A stretch of DNA of 64,000 nt from Monomorium pharaonis (Eukaryota > Arthropoda > Insecta > Hymenoptera > Formicidae). The stretch is taken from contig NC_050470.1 in the NCBI RefSeq assembly GCF_013373865.1, positions 8,974,373 through 9,038,372 on the forward strand, given 5' to 3'. Positions 1 through 11,304 of this stretch are shown one piece after another. Each line of letters begins with the position of its first letter. Positions within the stretch are counted from its first letter, which is position 1. The notes under the pieces are model-generated. The model saw nothing but the letters and a program-made list of their open reading frames with translations, was not told the origin of the DNA and searched no databases. The translations under genes were made by a program, and so were the position numbers.

Positions 1-407
1 GCGACGATCAACTGTATATCTCAATTACAGCGATAGAATAAATTCGATTTTACATCTCTGACAGCTTTATTAATTTTTTTTATATTATTTTTACAGTATT
101 TTTCGTAGAGAAACGAGATTTTTTAATAGTATAATAATTGACTATCGAAACACTGCTTTAAACTGTGTTAAACTAGCACGTGTCGCTCTTCGCCCCATCG
201 TGTTTGTTCATAAACATTTATTAATAGCTCTATTGTCCGTAATTGTTACTTTGACGTAATCTTGAGCGCATCCGCAGGATGGACGCACCGCGATGGAGAT
301 AGGTGACCGGTCAGCGTAGTAGACGACACCAGGTCGTCCCGATCGACCCGGGCTGCGGGCACGTTCACGATCGTCCCCTTGTACGAGAAACCGACCGCTC
401 GTTCACG

Positions 408-3400
408 ATGGCCATGACGGCGTCAACGGAGAAGATGGACATGGACAAGGACTTGCCGAAGAAGAAGCTTATCAACACCAATCTGCTATCGCTCAAGTGT
501 CTTTTGTTCATCTTTTTCGGAGGTGAGCGTCGATCGGTGTATTTAGACACCTTCGCTTCAGCTCAAGCGATAATCCCTGATGTCGCAACCTCTGTGATCG
601 CTTTTCTCTCTTTCTTCATAGGTATCGGCTGTCTCTTCCCATTTCTTCCGCTGCACATGATGAAGGCGGGACTGAGCATCGAGAACATCAGGTTCGTGTC
701 GATGGTCTCGCCGGCGATAGCGATACTGGGGCCGCTAATAGCGGGACCGATCGCCGACAAGCTCGCCGGCTGCCAGAGCAACAATGACAAATCGTCGACC
801 GGTCGCTACCTCCGCGTGATGATCGCTGTCGCCTGTATCTTCTCGGCGCTCTTCTACTCGCTGCTGATGCTGGTGCCCACGGTGGACCGCGCGTTACCGG
901 CCGGCAAGAGCCCGCAACTCAAGTTCAACTGCGATCGACGCGGCGCGATGGTGCGTGAGATGAAGAAAAAAAAAAAAAAACAAAGATTGAGGGCTGAACG
1001 CAAAGGACAGCTGAACCGTGAATCCTAATTATGCGTAGATAATAGAATCGATAGAGTATTACTTAAGTTCTGTTCAAATATTGCGCTGTTCTAATTGAAT
1101 CAATATGAACTTTTATCAGGTGCGACAAGAGAGATGCCAGAACCGTTTCGGTTGTCATCGCTGGACCGATTACGATAGCGGTGTGGGTGCCATGCTGCTG
1201 GAAAACTGCAACTATGCCTGCTATCCGACCAGCTTGCGACGGTGGCAGCTGATCACACGCACAACGACGTTCCGTAGCAACGTCGACGTCGAGGCTGACC
1301 TCTTCGATGGTAGTGGCGAGACCACCGTCATACCGTTGAACAGTCAGCTTTATGCGCAGGTACAGGTAAAACAGCGGTATACATTTTAATTATTAGTTTA
1401 CAAATAATAAATATTTACTAATAAATTATTGCTGTATAAAAATAAATTTAATTATCATATAAATATTATAAATTAATCTAGACACCTGTATTTTGGATAC
1501 CTAACGTAGACATCTATGGATCCGTGAGATCCGAGAACTTCATTGTTTAATAACAATGTTTAATAACATTGTTTAATAAAAATTTAATATAAAAAATGAC
1601 AGAGTTTTGAAAATCTCTCGGGTTCCACAGACTCATAATAGGTGTCTACCTGGGATTAATAAAATAAAAGTCCATTATAAATAACATTTAATTACAAATA
1701 TTACATATATACATTCAACAAAATTGAAAAACTCGCAGCAAAAGCGAACAATCAATCGAGCAAATCCTACTATTAATTTACATTATTTAAATTTGTGCTG
1801 ATTAGTATTAAACAAATCAGAATATAATAGGTTGCAATTATAATCTTGTTTATTAGTAGTTTCAGATAAATGTCTTTATAATAACTAGAAGTTTAATATG
1901 TGTAGACAAGCGGTAGATCATAACGAGATACGTATGTACAATAATTACATAAGTTATCCCCGCAGGAGAATCGTGACGAGACGAAAAAAGTTCGTCGTTA
2001 CGTCATCGAGAATGAACCGCCACATCTGTGCTACAAGGACGAGGACAATAATATCGTCTGTCACGTTTACACGGAGTACTCCGGCACGCTACCGGTGAAC
2101 GGTAGCCTCGGACAGGCATTGAATCCTGAAAACGAGAATGAATGGTGCGCGTATCCTGTGTTCGAGTATTTCGCCTGTCGTATTCCACCCAAGCTGGAAG
2201 ATCAGATGGCTAAGTTTAATAAAAGTTGCTCCATAGAATGCGACCTGGTTGATCCATACACTCTCCCGGGTAATGATCTATATAGAATTAAACACGAAGT
2301 AACTTAGAAATTTAGAAATTAAAAGTTTCTTGGAAATTTCTAAGAAATCTTAGAAAAAAGAATTTTTAATCTTAAATTTTAATTTCTTAGAAATTTCTTG
2401 TGAAATCTTTCAGCTAAAATTAAAAATTAAATCTGGAATATAACATTTTAAAAAATCGTAAATCTTAAATTTTTTTTAGAAATTCTTTGTAGAATCTTTC
2501 AATTATAATTAAGGTTTAAATTGTTAAGAACGTAATATTCGAAAATATTTCCAAAATCATTGTAATAACTTTAATAATAAAATCTAACATTTTTACGGCT
2601 GATAAGCGGCTTGTGCTGCAGCAGTTGCTGAGATAACAGTGTAGAAAGATTTAAAGACCTGTATATCGCTTTCATTCGCTCTACTCGCTTTTATCCATGC
2701 TGACAGCGGAGAAATATCTTCCTTTATGCGATAATATTATGATAATGTCGGTGTTTTAGGTGGCGTGCTGGCGGAAAGCCAATGCCAACGTACCGGAGAT
2801 TGGACGGAAGCGGCGTTCTGGATGTACCTGTTTGTACGCTCGGTCGCGGATATCTTTCCGACAACCGCCGTTGCCCTGATCGACGCGGCGGTGGTGATTG
2901 CGACCAGGGAGACGTCGTGCGGCCGCGGCGATGTAGGACGCCAGTTGGCTTTCGGCTCCCTTGGTTTTGCCCTGCTAGGACCACTGAGCGGCTACCTGAG
3001 CACCCTGACGTGCGACATCGGACCGGCTTACTGGTTACCGCTCGTCTTGCACGCCGCATTAATGATCCTCGCGGCTGTTATCGCTCTGTCGGCGAACGGC
3101 ATGCCACTCAGTCCGCCAGAATGGTGGTGGCACACGAGAAGTGGTATGCTGGCGTTACCGATGAGCGCTGTCAAGAGATACGGCAGCGAGACCGCTGCCT
3201 TGGTCTTCGTCCTGCTAGTCATGGGAACCTTTTGGAGCGCAATGGACAGCTACCTACCTTTGTAAGAGTTCATTAAGATAGTCTCTTGAAAGATAATTGT
3301 TTGTTAATCGCATGACGCATTCGCAATCCGATATTAAAAGTTTCTTTTCTTTGACACAGGCATCTTCTAAGACTAGGAGGCGATGAACTTTCCATCGGTG

Positions 3401-4715
3401 TCGCTATGACCGTTGGAGCAATACCTGCGTTTCTGTTCCTCTGGAAGTCGGAACATCTTGTAGATTACTGTGGACACAGTAACCTTCTCATCACTGCCTT
3501 CACGGTGTACATACTCAGGTAGGTAAGTTTATTTAGTCTAATAACAACTGTCAGTCTAATTAAAAAAAGATTGTATGTAAATTTTCATAAATCATTTTCT
3601 TTCATTAAAAAAAATATTAAAATATTTTGATATAAATTGACAAATTTAACCAGGTTCACCGGATTGAGTTTCGTATCTGAGCCTTGGTGGTCCCTAATCT
3701 CGGAAGCTTTAGAAGTATTCACTTTAGGAATAATGTGGGTTACTGCCATTCTCTATTTGAGACATTTGGTACCGCGTCATTTGACCGTGACTGCCCAAGC
3801 GCTGCCTGTGATAGCTCACTTTTGCGTTGGTATGTTTCCATGCAGTTAACGTTATAACTATATGTTATAACCATCTGGCTGCGCTCCAAAATTCATTGCC
3901 AGTACTAAAAATTTATAGTTTACGTTACGTATACTATAGATTTTCGGTACTGGCAGTGAATTTTGGAACACAGCCTATATAGGCAAGTAGAACTGTATTA
4001 TTGATTTCTCCATCCAACGTGTACAGGCCGGTGTCTCGGAGCCGTCATCGGTGCTTATATCAATTTCGGCGATGAAGACATCGTACAATCGTTGAGATTT
4101 GTGTATCGTTGCATGGCGGTAGCGGCGGCTATCGTTGCCGGCCTGTATTTCGTATTGTATCATGGTTTATTGAAGCCAAGATGTCATGCACATACCATCC
4201 AGGGTCCTCGTCAACCCCCAACAATCGTGCAAGGTAAGCAACTTTAATATGCGCATGCACTAATAAAATGCTTGCAAATTGATCCTCTAATAACTTTTTA
4301 ATTATGATTTTGCAAGCTGCCATAAGAGATTACGAACTGAGTAAGTGATCGAACACGCTCAAGATTTTCTATTTCAGGTTTTTCGGAACATGTGTAATTT
4401 ACGTGTATTATCTAAGAATGTTTATGCGGAAATCTTCAGAACTGGATTTTCTGGTTTTCATGATAAACTGAAATTTCTATCACAATCCAAAAAGATCAGT
4501 TCTGCATATTTCCTCAAGATTCTTCCCTTTTCTGCATGCATCATGGTGAACTGTGTTATTTCCGAACGCGCGCGAAATATAATATTTATAATTTTCATCG
4601 TTTTCATAATTTTTTTTACGATTTTGCAAATGTAGCGATGAATGGAAATGGAAATTACACGCCGCTGAGAGTGTACCATAATGGAATGGGCAGAAAAGGT
4701 CAATTTCGATACTGA
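408..4715 (+). CDS. Mfsd6: MFSD6-like major facilitator transporter, 9 coding exons
   Basis: Coding exons by splice phase: 408-522, 622-950, 1120-1359, 1966-2269, 2760-3261, 3360-3518, 3654-3829, 4027-4233, 4636-4715, giving about 703 aa in one open frame (human MFSD6 is about 790). The start is the ATG at 408; a methionine two codons later is equally possible. The first helix runs across the exon 1/2 junction with the family signature FFGGIGCLFPFLPLHM. A PIADKLAG loop follows, then a large cysteine-rich loop (exons 3-4), then a membrane-rich second half starting GGVLAESQCQ. The third donor could also be at 1365, adding two residues. MFSD6 proteins are multi-pass membrane proteins of poorly known substrate; the vertebrate member has been linked to MHC-I binding. 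Family assignment is strong; the transported substrate cannot be read from sequence. Confidence 0.9.
3876..3976. repeat. Short palindromic element (MITE-like) in MFSD6 intron 7
   Basis: Two arms of about 44 bp (3876-3919 and 3932-3976) are near-perfect reverse complements around a 12-bp loop. The arms begin with tggctgcgctccaaaattca and end with its complement. It sits inside the intron between exons ending 3829 and starting 4027. No coding capacity. A non-autonomous DNA transposon is the likely origin; the family is unknown. Confidence 0.75.
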
Positions 4716-5920
4716 GAAGTTATCTGTACGAACGAAGAGTTCTAGGAACCAACACTACAACAATGATTCCATAATGCAACGTATATCATCAATTGTCATC
4801 AGTGAATAAAATGCTGACAATGTGTGCTCTCATATATTTTCGTTGCATCACATCTATCATCAATTTGTTAATTTAAGCTCGACATTACTGTTTCTGTTTC
4901 TTGACGTTATTATTTAAATGAACCATTATCACAAGGATCACTACTTGCTCAAATGCGTTCTACGAGCTACATCATCAGTTTTTATATTTGTAACCATAAA
5001 AAATAAGTACCAATGACAGCAACATAATGCGAATTTTTCACGTACTACGTTGCAGTAATAAAAAAGAGACGTGGAAAAATCTTTATGTACAAAACGTCCA
5101 AATGAAAAGCTACAAATGTCTAAAATATTCTTTAATTTTTATTTAAATTTATTTATTTTACGATCGCTGTGTTTATAAAACTTGAGAGATACTCGAGATA
5201 TATATAATTAAAAAATGGACAATTTTCTTTGGCGAAATTATTACAGCAAGACTTACATGCGTTTACACATGTAATATAAATTGAATAAATATCATTAAAA
5301 GTAAGATGTCTATTTGATTAGACAAATGTTACGTTTCTGTGAGTTGATATATATGTATACAAAAGAAATGAAATAAAAATGTTGGAGAAATAATTGTTGT
5401 TTTACAGGAAACACGCCACACCGTTTATTATTTAAGTTTATTTAGGCAATGCTGAACAGAATTTCAAGTTTAAGTATTTATATACCCTTTAAAAGAAAAT
5501 ATATTAAAATAGAATAAAATATAATTTAATAGTCGCAAAAGATTTCCCAGCAAATCTTAGATATTCCCTTAATATTCTCAAAATATTCCCATTATTCAAA
5601 AAATATATTCCATAGATATTCGTATCCTTCCCAGAATATTTATAGAATATCATAGGAATCATAGAATATCATCAAATGTCTCTTCTTAAATTCCACTTTT
5701 TTGTGTGCATGTAGGTATGCATATCGTATAAGTTATATATATATAGGATATTAATATACATATTAATGGAAAGAAGCCGAACCTTGCTGCGAACTTAATA
5801 AATATTACGATGTATAAAGAATCCCTGAGCTTTAAATCACTTATTTTGCAAACACGGTCGATCTCTTCTACGAGCTCTATAAAACAAGCAGACAACCAGC
5901 ACTCGATCAGCACCTAACTC

Positions 5921-6042
5921 GCATGTTGTATGTACCGAAGTAGCAAGGTAACGTCAAATATCATTTTAATGACGCCTTCTTGACGTTACAAACGTCTTTG
6001 AGACCATATTTGACATCAGTTTGCTACTTGGGTACGACATGA
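5921..6042. repeat. Imperfect inverted repeat (MITE-like)
   Basis: Left arm 5921-5965 and right arm 6002-6042 pair with a few mismatches. Shared core words are gtaccgaagtagcaa on the left and ttgctacttgggtac on the right, followed inward by a match around gtcaaatat/atatttgac. The small size and the lack of an ORF suggest a non-autonomous transposon copy. Confidence 0.6.
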
Positions 6043-6238
6043 CACAGGCTGCGTTCCGTTTCACGCATGATCATGATGCCCTTGCACACGACGGTTTATT
6101 CGTAGCAATATTTCTCAAATATTCTAAATATATCCCATCATATATTCTATGAATATCTTTATCGTATGTACATATATAATGTTTATACATTATTCCAAAC
6201 ATTTTAGAGGACATTTGATGATTCTGTGAGAGTGGCCT

Positions 6239-6556
6239 TCATTTGGACACAGTACAATTGAACACAGTGCAGATGGACACGTTGCAAATAATGGACATAA
6301 AATAATGTACACCATACATTTCTACACCGTAACCGTGGCCACACACACACACACGCGCGCGCACACGCGGGAGTGCAAGGAGAGCTCAGTCCCCCTCCCG
6401 CACCTACCCCGCCGGTAGAGGTGCCCTAAACAGAAGGATATAGAAATGTACGGTGTACAAAATTCCTGTGTCTAAATAAACCGTGTCCATTTAAATTGTG
6501 TACATTATTTTGTTTCCATCTGCATTGTGTCCAATTGTATTGTGTCCAAGTGAGCC
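6239..6556. repeat. Inverted repeat of about 320 bp rich in GGACAC/GTGTCC words
   Basis: The left arm starts atttggacacagtacaattg near 6241. The right arm ends with the matching complement near 6550 (caattgtattgtgtccaagt). Arms of roughly 75 bp flank a loop with a CA/CG microsatellite (about 6341-6368) and a C-rich patch. Within each arm a 'tggacac' word recurs every 12-15 bp, so the termini look like short sub-repeats. No coding frame. Confidence 0.65.
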
Positions 6557-6843
6557 ACTCCCATTCTTGTGAACATTCTTCTCCCACTGCATATACAGCA
6601 GTTTTGGGATACAAACGGAATATCTCAAGAATATCTAAAGTTAGCTGGGTTATGTTATATTAATTATATTAAATCCAAAGTAGTTTAGTGTGTATGTGTT
6701 TCATATAACACAATTTATATTTGTTTAATTTTCCTTCCTTTTTTTCCATAAAATTTTAATGTATACATGCATAGTTTTCAATTACTAGTATTTAGGAATA
6801 AATATACGAGATATGACATGTCCGTATTTATTATACAGCATCA

Positions 6844-6856
6844 ATGTATATGTATA

Positions 6857-6888
<32 letters not shown>

Positions 6889-6920
6889 GACACACACACA
6901 CACGCACACATACACACACA
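6844..6920. repeat. GT/TA/CA compound microsatellite
   Basis: Consecutive (TG)n, (TA)n and (CA)n tracts that can themselves fold. The tract abuts the left end of the mariner/Tc-like remnant. A short minus-strand frame through it is a low-complexity artefact. Confidence 0.9.
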
Positions 6921-7880
6921 GGGTGTTCCAGATTAACCGGAGAAGTCGACACGTATTCCTCATGAAAAACGGAGTCGAAAATGTCAATAGCAAAATGTTG
7001 AGGGGTCAAGTTTTCAAACGGTGCGCCTTTAAAACTTTCCAACCACAGGCCGTGAAGCTCGCGTCGTCAAGCGCGGCGCAACTAAGCGCCCGGCCGGGTG
7101 CTTTGACGAGTACCGCTAAACGACATGGTGCTGAACAAGTATAGCACCGTATAAATCTGTGAAATCTCTATTAACATTTGTTGTATTCTTATATCGAGTC
7201 CAATTTAATTGACAAAAAGTAATATCAATTGCAAATTCGATAAAACATTATTTATATCAATAAAAAATGTGTTTCTCAAATACGTTTTATGTATAAATAA
7301 ATTAATAAATAAAATCAATATTAATTAAATTATTCAATCATATAATATTAAAAACATCAGTTGACAAACATTTCCAAAACTTCTTTTCAAAAAGTTCTGT
7401 CACAAACAGTATTAGAAAACATTTTACATTTGAAATTCGTATTTTAATTGATTTAAATAAATATTTCATACTTAAGAAATGAAATGAACGAAATTCCAAA
7501 TTATATGAGAGGAAAAGGAAATAATACTGTGAAGGAATCGACATAAGCAAAGTAAGTATTATTACTACAAATTACATTTTGAATATTTCAGAAACTCTTA
7601 AAGTAGGTATTTGAAATGGCCGCCACCCATTTCAATACAAGCTGAGCACGTTCAATCAAATTTTCTCTCGATTGTTGTACATTCACGATAGATTTTTTCT
7701 TCCATGTTATGGCTCGAGCGGATTGAGCTCATCCCTTGGCGCGCTCTCATTTGCATAATTTGAAAATTAATACCTCGATTATTGGTGGACCTAATCTAAG
7801 ACAATATTGGACTTTTATGTTCATCTCGATCCCTTCTACCTTTTCACGAGCGTTGACCCACATGTTTTGGGACACCTTGT
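6919..7880 (-). mobile_element. Remnant of a mariner/Tc1-like DNA transposon
   Basis: The ends form short terminal inverted repeats: left ACAGGGTGTTCCA (from 6919), right complement of ACAAGGTGTCCCA (to about 7880). On the minus strand, just upstream of a TAA at 7598-7600, the peptide CIEMGGGHFKYLL can be read. It matches the usual last residues of insect mariner/Tc-family transposases (CIE..GGHFE.LL). The preceding residues (NLIERAQ) lie in a different frame, so the ORF is frameshifted. The rest is AT-rich and non-coding. The element is internally deleted and not functional. The class is inferred from the C-terminal motif and ends only. Confidence 0.5.
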
Positions 7881-9105
7881 ATATACATAAGCGTAGAATG
7901 ATAAAAATAATACAAGAATATCACTCATGTGTTACTGATCCGTACTTATCAAGGACAATATACAACAAAACACGTAACACATTTATATGTATATTTTTTT
8001 ACATAGAGTTCACCGCTTTTATGTACAAATTTATAAGAATTAAGGTCATGTTATAGAAACTAATATTTAAACAATGTCAAATATTAGTTTTTGATAGTTT
8101 TTAATAACAAATAATAAATAAAAGCATTTTTCTTTTCAATAGACAAAATTATAATCCATAATTGATTTTAAATGTTTAAACTTTATACTATTTCTGGATT
8201 AAAGTAAAACAATAATTAAAACAATTACCTTCAATACGTTATTATAAATGTTTCACGTATGCAAAGTAAAAAAAAATTGATTCCACACGTTTGTTTTGTA
8301 TGAAAAAATATTGATGTATCTGTATCGATTATTCTTATAGACATATCAATAAAATATTTATATAAAATATTTCGTATACTAACTGAAAATAATTATTAGT
8401 TAACTAATATATTAATAGTTAATACATAACGTTTTGAATAAAAGCCAAAAGTTCAATGTAAAAAAATTGTCGATAAAGCTGTATTTTGAATAAAAATTAC
8501 AAAAATTTTAAATTATAAATGTAATTTTTTATTTCTTTTTAATTGTATTTTTTTATACCACCATGATTTTAATTTTATATAATTTCGGAATTGTTGAAGT
8601 AAATTTTGTCACTAAAAAATGTATTTATGAGCAGAAATAGAAATGAAAACTACTAATCAAAATTATTTTATTACTGAAAAGGAAAAATGTAGAAAATTAG
8701 GAAAATGAAAAGTTAAAAGGAAAATATTATTTATCTATCTTCTGGCTAAATGATTTAGAAACCTCATTTCCTAAAGAATCAAGAATTTCTATTTGTAAAA
8801 TTTTTGACAAAATTGTTCATCAAAAATGTAATGTGCAGAATCTATAAAAATTAGATATATTTATAATTTAAATATGTGAAAAAATAACTTTATAATTTTT
8901 AAAATAAGTTTTGCTTTATATGAATATCTTTTGATTTTAGAAATAAAATGTACAACTTTTGTAAAATGCAATTTGTTTGAGATAACACCATTTTTAAAAA
9001 AAGTATTAAATTTCCAAATCAAAGCGCATTTCTATTAATATTCAATTACAATTGAAAAATATTTAACCTAACCTAACAATACATTAATAAACAATTCCTC
9101 TCTCA

Positions 9106-11271
9106 TTAATCATCGATAATAGTACAATCCTCTTCATTTCCGGTAGAAGCAACTATTTCCATATTTATAGTATTATTTTCTTTTGAGTTTATTTCATTAT
9201 TATGTAATATTACCGATTCTCCGTTTGTCGCATCTACATGTGTTTTTTGTGATTCCGTTTGTTGCAACTTACCATCTGGTTGCATATTTGTTTCTTGTAA
9301 CTTAACACCGGCATTATTAGCAATTTCTTTATCGCTTGTACAAAGGATGTCATTTTCATTATCTTTGATTACTGGATTAATGCTATCACTCATATCATCT
9401 TTTTCTTGTTGGGAATTTTCCGATTGATCAGTAGGTTCAACAGAAGATGAAAAATATTTTTGAAAACCGATATCTTTGAAAAAATCTGTAATAAATGATG
9501 AATCTGAAATAAATGATGAATTCGTTTGCGCCACTTCTTGAAGTAATGTTTCATCCAACTCCCCCAAACTCTTCGAATCTTCCGTCTCAATGCTGTTATC
9601 CTCGATGTGTTGCAAATAGTAAATAAATTGTTCCTCATATTTGCCAAAATTCTTGTCAGGCGTGCTCGGCGTGTCGTCCAAAACACTATTGTTCGTTTTC
9701 TCATCGGTTTTTGTTATCACAGAATAACCGATACATTTTTCATAATCCCTCGAAACAACATCGTATACTTGAATTGCTTTATCCACAGACAAGTGCGGGC
9801 TATCATCACCAACACCACAATGCACAACATTTTTCTTACAAAGTAACAAATATTTAATAATATTACTATCTTTAATTAAATCGGATGGTTCTACAAGTTG
9901 CTGATTTTCTTCAACTTCCTTCTCTGATTCAGTATCAGAATCGTTGATGCAAATCATATCTAAAGGAATATTTACTTTTTCTCGGGATGTAGTTTTGTCT
10001 TTCAAAGGCGGTGTTTCCATCTTTTGAGACCTCCTCCACTCATTATATTGACGTATTACTCTATCGTTAATACATACTAACTGATAGATCGTGTCACGCA
10101 TATTGTAATAGAAATTCTTGATTCTTTGTCGCGCCTCTACTTCGACATTTTCAACTGCAGTCACGTTGAAGAAATTATACATTTTCGTCTTCACGTCACT
10201 TAAAAACTTGTCAAGCTCTTGGCTGTATGGCAACATTGTTTCACCAAAAGAGGCATTTTTTTCCGAAATCGAGCGTACCTCTACCAGGGGTTGTTCTTCT
10301 CGCAAGTCGTCGTCGCTGTTCTCCCAAGTAAGAGCGACGGGTACTACTTTATTAGCAACGTTTGCATTACTGTCTTTATTAGTTGTCGACTTGTCTTGCT
10401 CTGCGACGACTTTCGGTTCATCATCGGAATCGCTATCCAGTTCAATTACGTTAGGTGTCAACGTCATATTTACTTCTTTCGGTTTTGGAAGAATAAACAA
10501 AGGTTTAGAGCTATGGTCTATTAAATTAGGTATAGACACCATCGTATTTGGTGTAGTCTGGAGCGATTGCGATTGATACGAGCTCGTCTGCTGTGACTGG
10601 TACGGTGTCAACTGCGACTGTGGTTGCGGCTGCGACTGCGGCGGAAGAATAATCCGAGTGGGTTGAATATAAGCGGTAGATCCCGAAGTGTTCATAAAAG
10701 ATGTGTGGTACACGGAAGACTGCTGTTGTTGCTGCTGCTGCTGTAGGGCATTAGAATCGAATCTCGATGGTATCGAAGTATTCGATTTCATTACACCAGA
10801 CGATGAAAGAACGATACCCTCCGACGGAATTGATTTTTTATGACTAACCACAGTCGAATTCGGTGATTCAGCTTGAAAAGATTGGCCACTCAGAAACGAT
10901 GCTGGACGTGGTCTAATGGGAACCGGTGGTCGATAGATGGGTTGCGGAATGTTCGGAATGGGCCGACTAATCGACTTGCGTTTTTTCAATTGTTTACGTT
11001 TCATACGTCCTATCGATAAGTCGTTGTCCTCAGGTAAATACGTTTCATCCTCTTCTTCTGAATTGGAGTCGAATCTCCGTCGTCCTCCCCTACGTTTGTT
11101 CTTATGTGGACAGCAGAGCGACTCATCAGCATTCATCTTCTCCTCGATCTCCATGGAGCTCATCTTCTTATCGTGCGCCAGTATCCTAAAATACACCATA
11201 AATACAAATGTCAATAAAGATTTTCTATTTTTAGAATAAAGCAATATATATATATACACACACACACACAT

Positions 11272-11304
<33 letters not shown>

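Larger units (their letters stand above)
4716..9105. other. Intergenic, AT-rich, repeat-bearing, no convincing gene
   Basis: This stretch separates the convergent MFSD6-like and ADD-domain genes. AATAAA polyadenylation motifs lie near 4805, 5285 and 5370, suitable for the MFSD6-like mRNA. Short open frames here show no family resemblance, are AT-biased, or run through simple repeats. The recognisable content is two inverted-repeat elements, a GT/TA/CA microsatellite and a transposase remnant, each listed separately. Confidence 0.7.

Noticed and set aside
2782..3276. 164-aa frame overlapping the MFSD6-like exon in another frame
   Set aside because: Shadow frame of a GC-rich coding exon; the other frame carries the transporter helices.
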